Source: Bos javanicus (lineage: Eukaryota > Chordata > Mammalia > Artiodactyla > Bovidae). Taken from it: a stretch of DNA of 64,000 nucleotides. The DNA is taken from the NCBI RefSeq assembly GCF_032452875.1, contig NC_083885.1, positions 37,117,925 through 37,181,924 of the forward strand. The letters are read 5' to 3'. The position numbers were made by a program, and so were the translations under genes. The first letter of the stretch is position 1; each line of letters starts with the position of its first letter. Shown in pieces: positions 43,015 to 54,013 of the stretch. The notes below the pieces were generated by a model, which was given only the letters and a program-made list of their open reading frames with translations, made no database searches and was not told the origin of the DNA.

Positions 43015-43326
43015 GGGCTTCCCAGCTCAGTTGGTAAAGAATCTGCCTGCAATGCAGGAGACCCTGGTTCGATTCCTGGGTTGGGAAGGTCCCCTGGGGA
43101 AGGGAAAGGCTACCCACTCCAGTATTCTTGGACTTCCCTTGTGGCTCAGCTGGTAAAGAATCTGCCTGCAATGTGAGAGACCTGGGTTTGATCCCTGGGT
43201 TGGGAAGATCCCCTGGAGATGGGAAAGGCTACCCACTCCAGTATTCTAGCCTGGAGAATTCCATTGACTATATAGTCCATGGGGTCACACAGAGTTGGAC
43301 ATGACTGAACGACTTTCACTTTCATT
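43015..43326 (+). mobile_element. Dimeric Bov-tA SINE
   Basis: A Bov-tA head (GGGCTTCCCAGCTCAGTTGG, about 120 bases) is joined at GTATTCTTGGACTTCCCTTG to a full Bov-tA ending GACTTTCACTTTC. Junction and first-unit length match the minus-strand copy at 40.1-40.4 kb. Confidence 0.92.
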
Positions 43327-43619
43327 CAGGTGTTTACACAGAATTAAACTGTTTAATTGAAAACCACAGTCCATACAGAGCGACTTTCACTCATGAAGCA
43401 ATAGCAAGTCTTTTCCAAGAGGTTTTGTTAAGGGAAGTAGAAAGATGGGGTAGTAGGTAGATGGGACACCTGTTCTCAACAAACATAGATGGTGTGTAAC
43501 TAACAGGTTTTGGTGACAGTCTTTCAGAGCAAGCCTACCAATGGCATGAAATGAACAGGAGTGCTTTCTCTACCAACCTTGACTTCTTGGTGATCCCTAA
43601 ATGCCTTCTCTTTGTTCCT

Positions 43620-43850
43620 ATTCTTGTATGCTGAATGCCTTTCCCCATTTTTATTTTCTTGAATAACCACTGTTCATCCTTTAAGACTTAGTTCAAAAGT
43701 CACTTTCTCTGTGATGCTTCTGTTTCCCTGAGGCAAAGCAGGTACTTCCTTTTCTATTCTCTTGCAGCACCTTTGTTTTAGCTTTTATTACTTTTTAAAT
43801 TATAACTTTGTGTGTAACTCAGATATCAGCTTTTCTCTTGTCCTCCGGGT
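43620..43850 (+). mobile_element. L2 LINE 3' fragment
   Basis: L2-like order: CATCCTTTAAGACTTAGTTC, AAAAGTCACTTTCTCTGTGA, TGCTTCTGTTTCCCTGAGGC, CTTGCAGCACCTTTG. Confidence 0.72.
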
Positions 43851-44634
43851 CCAGCATCATCACAATCAGTGTATGCCCTGGGTCCACAGGATGCGAAATT
43901 CAGTGCTGCTTTGGGCTCACAATCTAAAGTGGCCATCACCACAACAAAACCTGAAATGATAACTGCCACCCTTACCCCCTGCACGGAAACAAAAACCAAT
44001 AGTCAAAATTTAGGTTCACTTGTTAAAAGTCTTAAGGGAAAAGATGCTTTTGGAAGGGAGGTGGTAGAAGGGTAGAATCATACTCTAAGGCAAATAACTA
44101 CAAAAATCCCTTCTGGACATTTCTACTCTTGTTTCAAAAATTTTCTTGGTCATTAGAGATTCTTTGCCCAGCACTGCCCAGTCCCTCTGGCTTCTGCACG
44201 GCTGCTGGCTAGATCAGTGCCATTCACATAGAAAATGATGTATGTGGTGCTTCCTGGAGTCATGTGTCGTGGCCCTGGGCCAGTTGTGTCTTCTGCCTTG
44301 CACATCTGCCTATACCCTTGGGACTTTCAGTTGCTATTCCCTGTTACGCAAAACAATTCAGCCTGCTCCATTTAGTCCTCTATGCATTTAGTCCAAATAC
44401 ACAGTGATACTTAACCCAGAAGAAGGGAAATAGGAACCACTGACTGTAGAAGGAGGCTTAGTGACTGTTTTTGATTATTTTAGTAGGCCCTTTAGTGGAC
44501 CATACCCTTAGGGGCCCATCAAGACATTTTCTAAACTGAGATGATATTCCCTTATAAGAAATTCTTATTGTAGTTTTTGTGATACTGCAGTTTTATCCAT
44601 ATCACTGTACATGTTCACTTAACTGTTTACTAGG
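43851..44634. other. Intergenic, nothing recognised
   Basis: Unique sequence. Short ORFs at 43,762-44,075 (+) have no recognisable content. Confidence 0.45.
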
Positions 44635-44745
44635 ATATCCTTTAAGGCAAGAATTCTGCTCTATTTGTTTTTGTATTCTGACATCCACTAGAGTCCCTGA
44701 AACTTAATAAGGGCTTAAAAATGTTGGTTGAAAACCTAAATGAGT
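44635..44745 (+). mobile_element. L2 LINE 3' end
   Basis: CCTTTAAGGCAAGAATTCTG, TTTTGTATTCTGACATCCAC and AACTTAATAAGGGCTTAAAA, followed by GTTGGTTGAA, match the L2 terminus. Confidence 0.7.
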
Positions 44746-46517
44746 ACAATTCAATATTCTTTATTTTAAATCATAATCAGTAAGCCAATGGAATATGAAT
44801 TAGAAACTAGTAAATATATTTCCACATTCCCAGAATTGAACTAGAACTGTTATTTTATTGAACCTGAACTAAATTGAAGTAAAGCTTCTTGATATTTTCA
44901 ATGTAAGTCAGTTAGAATTGCTTACTGGCTTGAATCAGAGATAAGCTGCTTCTCTGCTGAATGCAAAAAGGGGACTAATTTGAAAAAATTACCAGTTTAT
45001 TCCTATTTAGTAAGGTACTTAGACATTCTATGAATATGAAATTACTGTTTCATTGACAGTAGATCTAAATATATTAAATTGTAGGTAAGATCTTTTCCTC
45101 TTTCTTCCAGTGAGATCACAGAATTTCTTATAAGATTCTCTGACCTAACTGGAATTATTCTAGAGCTTGCCAAAATACTGTGAGTAGTCTTCTCTTTGTC
45201 TGTTTCTGTCTCTCATTTACTCAGTCTTTCCATGACTCCTTGGCTTATTGCTAGAAACCCGTTCTATAGTAAGATGAAGATCTGTTAGGAAATTAGGAGA
45301 TGGGAGTAGGGAACTTTTATTTTGGCAGGGGGAGGTAGGAAAAATAAAATAACACTAGGAAAAGCTTTGTATCAAAGTATGTGCCCAAAAGTCTTACACA
45401 TTTTGCTAAATAATATTGTAAACTTTAATAACAGTAATGACAGTAATATACAGTTAATTTGGATCTGGTAGAAGAAAGTTGAGTGAACTGTGAGAAGAAA
45501 ATCTTTGTATTTAAATTTTACCAAATTTCTTTTGCCTGATGAATTTATTTTGGCTTACCATTCAAAAACATAATTTCCTCCCCTTAAGTTATTTGAATTC
45601 ATTTGCAAGACAAACTAAAATCTGTTGAGTAATTTCAGAATTTTGCCCTTTAATTTGGCTGTATTAATTGGTCCATAGAAAATATTTCTTGAAAGTGTTT
45701 TCCTTCTGCTAAAAAATAATAGGCATGGCTCTAAATAGTCTTATTTTATGATGAAATGCTGCATTGTCTCATCTGTTATCACAATCTAGTGATAGTCCCT
45801 TTAATTTCCCCAAGATTTTATTAGAATTTAGAAAAGGTTAATTAGTTATCCACTGATCTTAGTTGAAGAAGATTTAAAAAAATATATAATATTACAAAAC
45901 ATTCTAGTAGGGTATGAAGGTAACACCACAAGGGGGTACTATAATTTTATCAAATTTGTCCTGGTAAGTTGGCTCAGAAAGTGAAATGATTAGAGCTTGC
46001 AGAGTTAATTTTAATATGCTAATACATCACAGCAAGTTGGGAACTTAAATAAGATGATACAATTAATATACTTTTATGGGATGTAGAAAGACTTAGTAAG
46101 GTCATTTGTAGATTATATTAGAGCTACATTTAGAATTATTTGGTTTAAGATTCAGCATTCTTAAAAGAAACCAGCAGATGTCTGACGTATGCATTTTAGT
46201 GACCTTTGAATGAAGAAGTGAATGCTGAATTGTGTGGATCTTGTCTTGGGTTCTTAAAATAAATTAACTCTCCTGGCTCCCTTCTAAATACAACTAGGAT
46301 CAAGTCTTTAGATTTTAATTTCTTTAGTGTTGCAACATAGAAAATGTTGCAGTATGTTAATCCTGGAAGGGATTTTTTAAAAAGGATATTTAATCATAGA
46401 GGACTCCAGTTTCTTAATGTGCCTCTGAAATGATTCTGTAATTTTGCTTGGTAGTAAATTTGAGTGGCTTGTAGTCTCTCTTTGTTGGACAATTCTCTTT
46501 TATTTAGACCTAAGTAT
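44746..46517. other. Intergenic, repeat-poor
   Basis: AT-rich, about 1.8 kb without a recognised repeat or gene. Confidence 0.4.
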
Positions 46518-46518
46518 A

Positions 46519-46623
46519 TATTTTTTGGACATGCTGCAGCATGCAGGATCTTAGTTCCCCTCAGATCTGTGTCCCCTGCAGTGGAAGCACAGAGTCTTAA
46601 CCACTGGACCGCCAGAGAAGTCC
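46519..46623 (-). mobile_element. CHR-type SINE, short copy
   Basis: The plus strand has GGACATGCTGCAGCATGCAG, GATCTTAGTTCCCCTC, and the head complement TTAACCACTGGACCGCCAGA then GAAGTCC. Confidence 0.8.
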
Positions 46624-46663
46624 TTAGACTGAAATCTTTGAAGATGCTTATATGGCAAAAGAA

Positions 46664-46679
46664 ATATATATATATATTT
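46664..46679. repeat. (TA)n microsatellite
   Basis: About seven TA units within AT-rich DNA. Confidence 0.9.
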
Positions 46680-46690
46680 AATATATAACA

Positions 46691-47752
46691 TCTTGGTACT
46701 CTGTGTTTTTGTGCTAATTTTACCAGGTGTTGCTCATTTGCTGTCAGGGTAGACCAGGTGTATTTAAAATAAGCTTATGATTCATCTATGTGGAAGAAGA
46801 ATTGCATGTTTACAGATTGCAAACAGAACTGCTAGATATTGTCTTTTATCACTTACCCAGTGGCACATTGGTCCAATATTTAGTATCGTGCTAGGATTAA
46901 GTGAGATAATGTGTGTAAACTGCTTAGCTTAGTAGCCAGGGCAATGATGAGGCAGCTCACAGCCTCAGGGCTGCTGGGGGCCTCCTTGGCTCTGCCATAT
47001 GCTCTCCATCTCACTACAAGATGCAAGATTAGAAAACTGCCTCTGTGTCTCTACCCCTCAAATGAGCACAAATGCTAGAATTTAGTGACTAAAAAGCACA
47101 GTCATTTTCTTGATATTTTTCTACTCAATAAAGTAAGCAATCTATATTTTTATAATTTGTAACTTATCCTTCCACAGGACTAAACAAAATGCATAATTTA
47201 ATTTTGTATTTTATAAAAGCAACCTTCAACTCTTTTGATGTACTTTGAATTATCCTAGCCTAAAAACGGTTGCTTATGATATCCAAGGGCATACTTTGGT
47301 ATTTTCTTTCTTTTTTTCCTTCTTTTTGCCAGTAAGGGACTCCTGTTTACCTGAAGGCCCTGACTTGCCCCCACCCTTAGAATGATTCTGATCACTGAGC
47401 AGTGGCAGCTGTTCCATAAGATATTTTCATTGGTATCATATTTTCTTCTTGGCTTTTCAGTCCTCATGCTTGTTTCTGAAATCTTTTGTGTATATTCAGT
47501 CTTTTGTAGTTCATACTGCCTCATATCATTTCCCTCTGCTCTCTGTGCATGATTTCCTAATGCCAATATGTGTTATTTCAGAATCTGGACTCTACTTGTC
47601 CATCTTCCCTTCTGTTCTGCCTGGTGATGGTCAAAGTTGACTTGACTGGAAGACTCGGTTCCCAGTGTTACTAAACTCTGAGCTAGTGAGAATCAGTCTC
47701 TTCTTCTTTTAGAACTTTGATATGTTAAGCTTCATATAAGCTTATCTTTATG
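46691..47752. other. Intergenic with a MIR remnant
   Basis: A MIR-like end lies at about 46,870-46,940 (AGGATTAAGTGAGATAATGT). The rest is unique. A 103-residue minus-strand frame at 47,255-47,566 has no recognisable domain. Confidence 0.45.
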
Positions 47753-47765
47753 GCTAAGAAATGGA

Positions 47766-47974
47766 CTCACCAGGTGGTTCAGATGGTAAAGAATCTGCCT
47801 GCAGTGTGGGAGACCCGGGTTTGATACATGAGTTGGGAAGATCCCCTGGAGAAGGAAATGGCAACCCACTCCAGTATTCTTGCCTAGAGAATTCCATGGA
47901 CGGAGGAGCCTGGTGGGCTATAGTCCATGGGATTGCAAAGAGTTGGACATGACTGAGCGACTAACACACACACA
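47766..47974 (+). mobile_element. Bov-tA SINE with 13-bp target duplication
   Basis: Head CACCAGGTGGTTCAGATGGT, body GAAGATCCCCTGGAGAAGG, tail GAGCGACTAACACACACACA. GCTAAGAAATGGA (47753-47765) and GCTAATAAATGGA (47975-47987) flank it with one mismatch. Confidence 0.93.
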
Positions 47975-47987
47975 GCTAATAAATGGA

Positions 47988-48723
47988 TTATACAACAGCA
48001 TGCTCAACATCAACCCATTAAAAACAGTGCCTGTTACTATCAAAGTCACTTTTTAAATGACTGGCTCTTAGGAGGAAATGAGATACTAAGAAATAAATTC
48101 CTGCTTCTGATGGAAGATGCAGTGGAAAATAGAGGCCCCTGTGGGGAGCAATCTTTTGCTTATGATGGCAGAATTTTAAGTATCTATATGGAAACCAAAC
48201 ACTGTGACAGGAATTGTATCTATTTTCTTCACTATTGTTTCTCCAGAGCCTAGGCTAGCACCTGTCATGTAATAAGCCCATAAGAAATATTTGCTGAATG
48301 AATGAAATTAAGAACTAGGTCCTGAGCGCACAGTGGGACTATTGCATGATTCACGCAGACTGTTTGGATGGCCTGACTCTTTGGATTTCCTGAAACAAGT
48401 GCCTTTGACAGTGACCTTCAGCATCATGTTGTGGCCCCAGAAGATCACTAAGCTGCCATCTTCCATTAGCTATATCTTTTGCCAGATAGGATATTCATAC
48501 AGGTGTTGCTACTTCTAGACAAAAAGCCTTTTTATTGTTTTTCTTGAAAGGGACTGATTTATTTGACCTGTTCTGAAGATGGATTGTGGGGATTGGGATA
48601 AACTATTTCCTTGAAGATTAGGAAAAATTAAGGAAAAAAACCCATCTTAACTCCTACTGCTAACTCAGGGATTCACTGACATAGAGTAGATATCTAATCT
48701 TTGCTTCTTGCTATGGCAGAGGC
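47988..48723. other. Intergenic with an L2 end
   Basis: An L2 3' end is recognisable at about 48,205-48,305 (TGTTTCTCCAGAGCCTAGGC, AAGAAATATTTGCTGAATGA). The rest is unrecognised unique DNA. Confidence 0.6.
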
Positions 48724-49793
48724 TTTGACTGTGTGGATCACAATAAACTGTGGAAAATTCTGAAAGAGATGGGAATACCAGACCACCTGATCTGCCTCTT
48801 GAGAAATTTGTATGCAGGTCAGGAAGCAACAGTTAGAACTGGACATGGAACAACAGACTGGTTCCAAATAGGAAAAGGAGTTCGTCAAGGCTGTATATTG
48901 TCACCCTGTTTATTTAACTTATATGCAGAGAACATCATGAGAAATGCTGGGCTGGAAGAAGCACAAGCTGGAATCCAGATTGCCGGGAGAAATATCAGTA
49001 ACCTCAGATATGCAGATGACACCACCCTTATGGCAGAAAGTGAAGAGGAACTCAAAAGCCTCTTGATGAAAGTGAAAGTGGAGAGTGAAAAAGTTGGCTT
49101 AAAGCTCAACATTCAGAAAACGAAGATCATGGCATCTGGTCCCATCACTTCATGGGAAATAGATGGGGAAACAGTGGAAACAGTGTCAGACTTTATTTTT
49201 CTGGGCTCCAAAATCACTACAGATGGTGACTGCAGCCATGAAATTAAAAGACGCTTACTCCTTGGAAGGAAAATTATGACCAACCTAGATACCATATTCA
49301 AAAGCAGAGACATTACTTTGCCAACAAAGGTCCTTCTAGTCAAGGCTATGGTTTTTCCTGTGGTCATGTATGGATGTGAGAGTTGGACTGTGAAGAAGGC
49401 TGAATGCCGAAGAATTGATGCTTTTGAACTGTGGTGTTAGAGAAGACTCTTGAGAGTCCCTTGGACTGCAAGGGGATCCAAGCAGTCCATTCTGAAGGAG
49501 ATCAGCCCTGGGATTTCTTTGGAAGGAATGATGCTAAAGCTGAAACTCCAGTACTTTGGCCACCTCATGCGAAGAGTTGACTCATTGGAAAAGACTCTGA
49601 TGCTGGGAGGGATTGGGGGCAGGAGGAGAAGGGGACGACAGAGGATGAGATGGCTGGATGGCATCACTGACTCGATGGACGTGAGTCTGAATGAACTCCG
49701 GGAGTTGGTGATGGGCAGGGAGGCCTGGTGTGCTGCAATTCATGGGGTCACAAAGAGTTGGACACGACTGAGCGACTGATCTGATCTGATCTG
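48724..49793 (+). mobile_element. BovB (RTE) LINE, 5' truncated, perfect 13-bp target duplication
   Basis: ATGGCAGAGGCTT is present at 48713-48725 and again at 49794-49806, bracketing about 1.07 kb of BovB 3' sequence. The element starts inside the reverse transcriptase region (a few T's are shared with the target) and ends in the BovB tail with a GATCT/CTGAT repeat. The intact duplication and long open frame point to a recent insertion. Confidence 0.96.
48733..49779 (+). pseudogene. BovB ORF2 reverse transcriptase, partial, one internal stop
   Basis: This is the C-terminal part of the RTE-type endonuclease/reverse transcriptase, which in an intact element copies RNA into DNA at nicked target sites. 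The N-terminal endonuclease and early RT blocks are missing. RT motifs seen are GVRQGCILSPCLF (residues 49-61 from 48733) and the catalytic LRYADD (91-96; YADD at 49009-49020), then the EKVGLKLNIQKTK block. The frame runs 235 residues, hits a TAG at 49438-49440 where a Trp codon is usual, and continues in the same frame from 49441 to the family's C-terminal GVTKSWTRLSD at 49,779. Non-functional by truncation alone. Confidence 0.95.
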
Positions 49794-49806
49794 ATGGCAG
49801 AGGCTT

Positions 49807-50176
49807 ATGTGTCTTACAGGTTGTAGCAAAAGAGCCATAGGAATGAAATGGGGTAATTGATGGGCAAAGACTTGGCCAAGCATGTGGTGATGGGTAGGCA
49901 TCACAAGGCCAGAGGAGGGACCTTTTTTTCTGGAATCTTATAAGTCAGAAACTAGATTGTTTCCTGTCCTCCTCTGCCACATCCAGGTGGACAACATGAA
50001 TGAAGTATCTTATTAAATCTTGAGGTCTAGTCCCTTGTCTTTTTTATCTGCTGCTGTGATGGTTCCGGTTCTCACTTTTTGTAGCCTAGACCTGTAACAT
50101 GGTAACATGGTAAAGTGCTGTTCTGGACTGTTGTAAAGTGGTCCAGTGCTGTCTGCAGTATTCTAATAAGTGTCTT
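49807..50176. other. Intergenic, nothing recognised
   Basis: Unique sequence. A short GTAACATG direct repeat occurs at about 50,096-50,111. Confidence 0.45.
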
Positions 50177-50260
50177 TTCCTTTATTCTAGTCTGCCTCAA
50201 TTGATTCCTTTATTCCACTCTGCCTCAATTGATTCCTTTATTCTAGTCTGCCTCAATTGA
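50177..50260 (+). repeat. 28-bp minisatellite, three copies
   Basis: Units at 50177-50204, 50205-50232 and 50233-50260 begin TTCCTTTATTC and end CTGCCTCAATTGA. Units 1 and 3 are identical. Unit 2 differs at two bases (CCAC versus CTAG). Confidence 0.95.
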
Positions 50261-50284
50261 CTGTTCACCCTGCTGCCAGAAGGA

Positions 50285-50900
50285 TCTTTTTGAATGGATC
50301 TTTTTAAAATCTTTAAAAAGTCTGATCCTGTCTATTTTCTATTAAAAAAAAAAAAACAAACCCACAGTGACTTCCCCCTGCTTTCAGGATAAAATCTCAG
50401 ATAAAAATCCTTGGATTCCAGGCTAAGGATCTGGACTATGCCTACTTGTTTAGCTTTACCTGTTATAACTCCTCCTATCAGACCCTAGACCTCAACCATA
50501 TATCCTTAAAGTTATCAGCTCTTTTTTTTATCCCTGTACCTTTGTTTTTAAATTTGCTTATTTATTTATTTTTTAATTAAAACATTTAATTGGAAGATAA
50601 TTGCTTTATAGTGTTGTGTTGGTTCCTGCCGTTTAGCATTAATTAGCCACAAGTATACATATGTCCCCTCGATCTAACGCCTCCCCCCCATCCTTGTCCC
50701 TTTTCCTGTGCAGTTCCTTGAATTTGAAGCATCCTTTCCCCCCCTTTCCATGCCTTTGTACTTGGTCTTGATGGTGGAGCTATCTTTCCCTGGTGCCTGA
50801 TTTACATTATCTCTGTGCCCTCTGTTGATCAGAGATAGTCTGCCTGCCTCTTCCTGTTTTAAAGTGTATGCCTTATTTTGGGATGTTCACATTGTTTCTT
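50285..50900 (+). mobile_element. L2 LINE 3' fragment, interrupted by an L1
   Basis: The left part (to about 50,530) has TCAGGATAAAATCTCAGATA, TTCCAGGCTAAGGATCTGGA and TGTTATAACTCCTCCTATC. The right part resumes at about 50,740 with CATGCCTTTGTACTTGGTCT, a GGTGCCTGATTTACATTATC block, and CTGCCTCTTCCTG. Confidence 0.68.
50545..50700 (-). mobile_element. Ruminant L1 3' end inside the L2
   Basis: The plus strand has AATTGGAAGATAATTGCTTT, ATAGTGTTGTGTTGGTTCC, TTAATTAGCCACAAGTATAC and a CATATGTCCCCTCGATC stretch, the antisense L1 tail. Confidence 0.8.
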
Positions 50901-51063
50901 GTTTTCTGTTCTGTTTTTAAAAATTTGATGATTTTTATATAGTTCATGGAAGAAGTAGTATCTCTTAATTCTACTATAATCATATAATGTCAGAAGTATT
51001 AATCAAACAGTAAAAATTAAAGAGATGATTTCTACTAATTTTAGAAGCTGTTCTGTCTTGTTC

Positions 51064-51380
51064 AAACCAGTCAATCCTAAAGGAAATCAGTCCTGACTAT
51101 TCATTGGAAGGACTGATGCTGAAGCTGAAACTCCAATACTTTGGCCACCTGATGTGAAGAACTGACTCACTGGAAAAGACCCCGATACTGGGAAAGATTG
51201 AAGGCGGGAGGAGAAGGGGATGACAGAGGATGAGATGGTTGGATGGCATCAGTGACTCAATGGACCTGAGTTTGAGTAGGCTCCAGGAGTTGGTGATGGA
51301 CAGGGAGGCCTTGTGTACTGTAGTCCATGGAGTCTCAAAGAGTCAGACACAACTGAGCAACTGAAATGAACCGAACTGAC
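51064..51380 (+). mobile_element. BovB LINE 3' fragment
   Basis: Begins AAACCAGTCAATCCTAAAGG, includes CCAATACTTTGGCCACCTGA and GGATGAGATGGTTGGATGGC, and ends in the GAAATGAACCGAACTGA tail. CTGTCTTGTT (51,053) and CTGTCATGTT (51,380) may be its target duplication. Confidence 0.93.
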
Positions 51381-51389
51381 TGTCATGTT

Positions 51390-53136
51390 TGCTGTCAAGG
51401 AAAGGCCTATTTAGAGTCTTCCTAAAGGCAAGGCAATGAGACTAACATGGGGTCTGATATTTGGTGGAAAAAATGCAAAGAAGGGAGAATGGGTAGAAAT
51501 GGAGAGGTGATGATTTAAAAGCATTTGCAAGGTGAATATACTCACTAGATAACTTTCTTATTAAAAGTTCTTTTGTGCCTCTTTCTGGGAATAGGTGTAA
51601 AATAAAGTATCTCTTTTTAAATTTCTGTGGAGTCTTGATAAGTATCGTGGGGTTTATTCTTGATTATCTGTGTGAAGCTTTGATTAGAGTATAGTAATAT
51701 ATTTTTGAAGCAGAAAAAGCAGGAGTAAAAAAAATACTTCAGATAATTCTCAATTTCTGTTTAGCAGCATCTGATATGAGCAGAAATAATTAGAGTGATA
51801 AAGTCTAACTGGCACTAGTAAATTTGACTAAAAGCCAAGAGCAGCACAGCCAGGACACTTATGTTCATGTTTAAATTACTCAAGTGCTTAATTGTATAAT
51901 TTCAGTTTCAATTACTAAATGCCTTTACTTTTAAAATTAGTCCTTTGGGTATTAGCTGCATGATGTTGTTATTAAAGTTGAAAATCGGCTATTATGGTTT
52001 AGAGGATTATTGTAAAGTTGTTGGCATATGTCTTGTTTGATAAATAAGTTTAATTGTGCATGTAATCTGGTAATTTAATAATGATGAATTATATCTTAGA
52101 GAAATATAGAGTGACAATTTTTTACTTAGGATAAAATAAAATTACTTTTCAGGATTTATTTTTTAGAGGAAATATTTTATTATAAAAATACCTAAATGCC
52201 TGTTGTAGCATGTAAAATCCTGTGAAAAGTAAGACCAAATGGAGATTTTACATTAAAAATCCCCCCTTCCATATAAAAGAGGTTAGCAGTAGAGAAATGA
52301 AGTTTGATTAACAAGGAAGTGCTGTTTATACATTTAATGCTTTCTCAGTTTGTCTTGCCTCTAGAATATTAAGAGTATGACAAAGTAGCCCATATAGCAG
52401 ATTAGTGAATTTTTGCCCCGTGAGGCATATTCCCGTTTAGATGTGAACTTGCAGCTGCTATTAATGTTAATGAGCTTCACTATTCAAGTAAGTCCCCTGA
52501 GCTCATTCTGAATTACCTTGGGCAAAACTATCTGATTGGCATTACGTTGTTCATGCTTCTGTCAGCTCTAATTGTCTCTATTGAATTCCACTGGCTAAAA
52601 AAAAGTCAATTGTTTTCGACCTATATGTCAGGATAAGAAATTTCAGAAATTTAGAATTCAGGTATATTCTCTTTTCTAAATGATATTTTCCTGTTTGTTA
52701 ATTTTTAGTTGAAGTCATTGCATCAAGAAGGGTTGCTTTTTTGACCTCTACCTTTCTTTGATGGGTAAAGAAACAGAGGGACAAAAGGTTTCTTCATCTT
52801 TTGTAAAAGATTGTATAACTAATGGTAGAGAAAGGACTAAAATCCAACTCCAATTAAAAAATTCATTGATACATTACCTGATTTGTTTCAACACATTGAG
52901 AGGAAATTGAATGCTTTTTAAAAAACTAGGTATAAGCTTGTGATGGGTACATAGAATATTAAACAACTAAAAGAATATCCTTGCCTGTAGGTAAAAGAGT
53001 AAGTTGTATTAAAAAAAAATGAAATCAGTTATATCATGAAGCTCAGTTATAGACTATTTATATGATCATGTTAATTTAAACATTGATTATTGATTTAATG
53101 AAAAGTTATGATACAGTTATGTTGGGTAAGAGGAAT
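51390..53136. other. Repeat-poor intergenic DNA, candidate conserved element near 52.3-52.6 kb
   Basis: About 1.7 kb with no recognised repeat. The segment 52,280-52,640 is compositionally complex and holds an E-box CAGCTG (52452-52457), TTAATGTTAATGAG (52,461 on), GATTGGC (52534-52540) and TAATTG (52569-52574). Regulatory function is inferred only. Confidence 0.35.
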
Positions 53137-53157
53137 TGTGTGTGTGTGTGTGTGTGT
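53137..53157 (+). repeat. (TG)n microsatellite
   Basis: About ten TG units. Confidence 0.95.
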
Positions 53158-53263
53158 TTGTGGTGGGGTAACTATTAATAGATGGGTGGATAGTGGCATA
53201 AATATTTATTTTCCATAATAGAAAATCAATAGATAAGCATATTTTTGAAACCTTTTTTATTAT

Positions 53264-53578
53264 TTATATTTATTTAATTTATTTGTCACTCTGCCGGCAC
53301 TTGCTGTGTGCTGGCATTTCTCTAGTTGTGGCGAGCAGGGGCTACTGTCTAGTTGTACTGTATGGGTTTCTTATTGCAGTAGCTTCTCCTGTTGCAGAGC
53401 ACTGGCTCTAGGCTGCAGGGCTTCAGTAGTTTGGGGCTCTAGAGCACAGGTTCAGTAGTTGTTAGTGCATAAGCCTAGTTTCTCGTCAGCATTTGGGATC
53501 TTCCCAGATCAGGGATTGGACCCGTGTCTCCTGCATTGGCAGGTGGATTCTTTACCACTGAGCCACCAGGGGAGTCCC
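53264..53578 (-). mobile_element. CHR-type SINE, long form
   Basis: The plus strand has TTATTTAATTTATTTGTCAC, TCTAGTTGTGGCGAGCAGGG, TTGCAGAGCACTGGCTCTAG, GATCAGGGATTGGACCCGTG, and the head complement GAGCCACCAGGGGAGTCCC. Confidence 0.88.
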
Positions 53579-54013
53579 ATTGATAAGCATATTAAAATAC
53601 AGATGTAGATATTAGAAGAGCTAAAACAATCAAAACTGTGTGCCTATGAAGAATGCCCACCAATTCTTTAATATTCCTCTCTTCAAGAGGTGAGCAAGTG
53701 TAGGCTGGACTTCGTGATTCTCATTTAATGAATAGAATAAGGCAGAGTGATAGTTTGTGACTTCTCAGATTAGATTGTAAAAGTTATTGGGGCTTTCTTA
53801 TATCACTTGCTTTGGATAAAATCAGCTACCATATGTAAGGATGCTCAAGCTGTCCTATAGAGTGATCTGCATGGTGAGGGCCATGTAGTTGCAACAGAGT
53901 GAAGCACAAGATTGAGTCTGGGGAAGTGGCTACACATGGTCTGTGTCATTTGGTGATAGACTGAGTGATCATTTCTAAGATGGAAAATGAAGGCTTTCAT
54001 ATCCTGAACCTTT
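53579..54013. other. Intergenic, nothing recognised
   Basis: Unique sequence between a SINE and the BovB copy. Confidence 0.45.
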
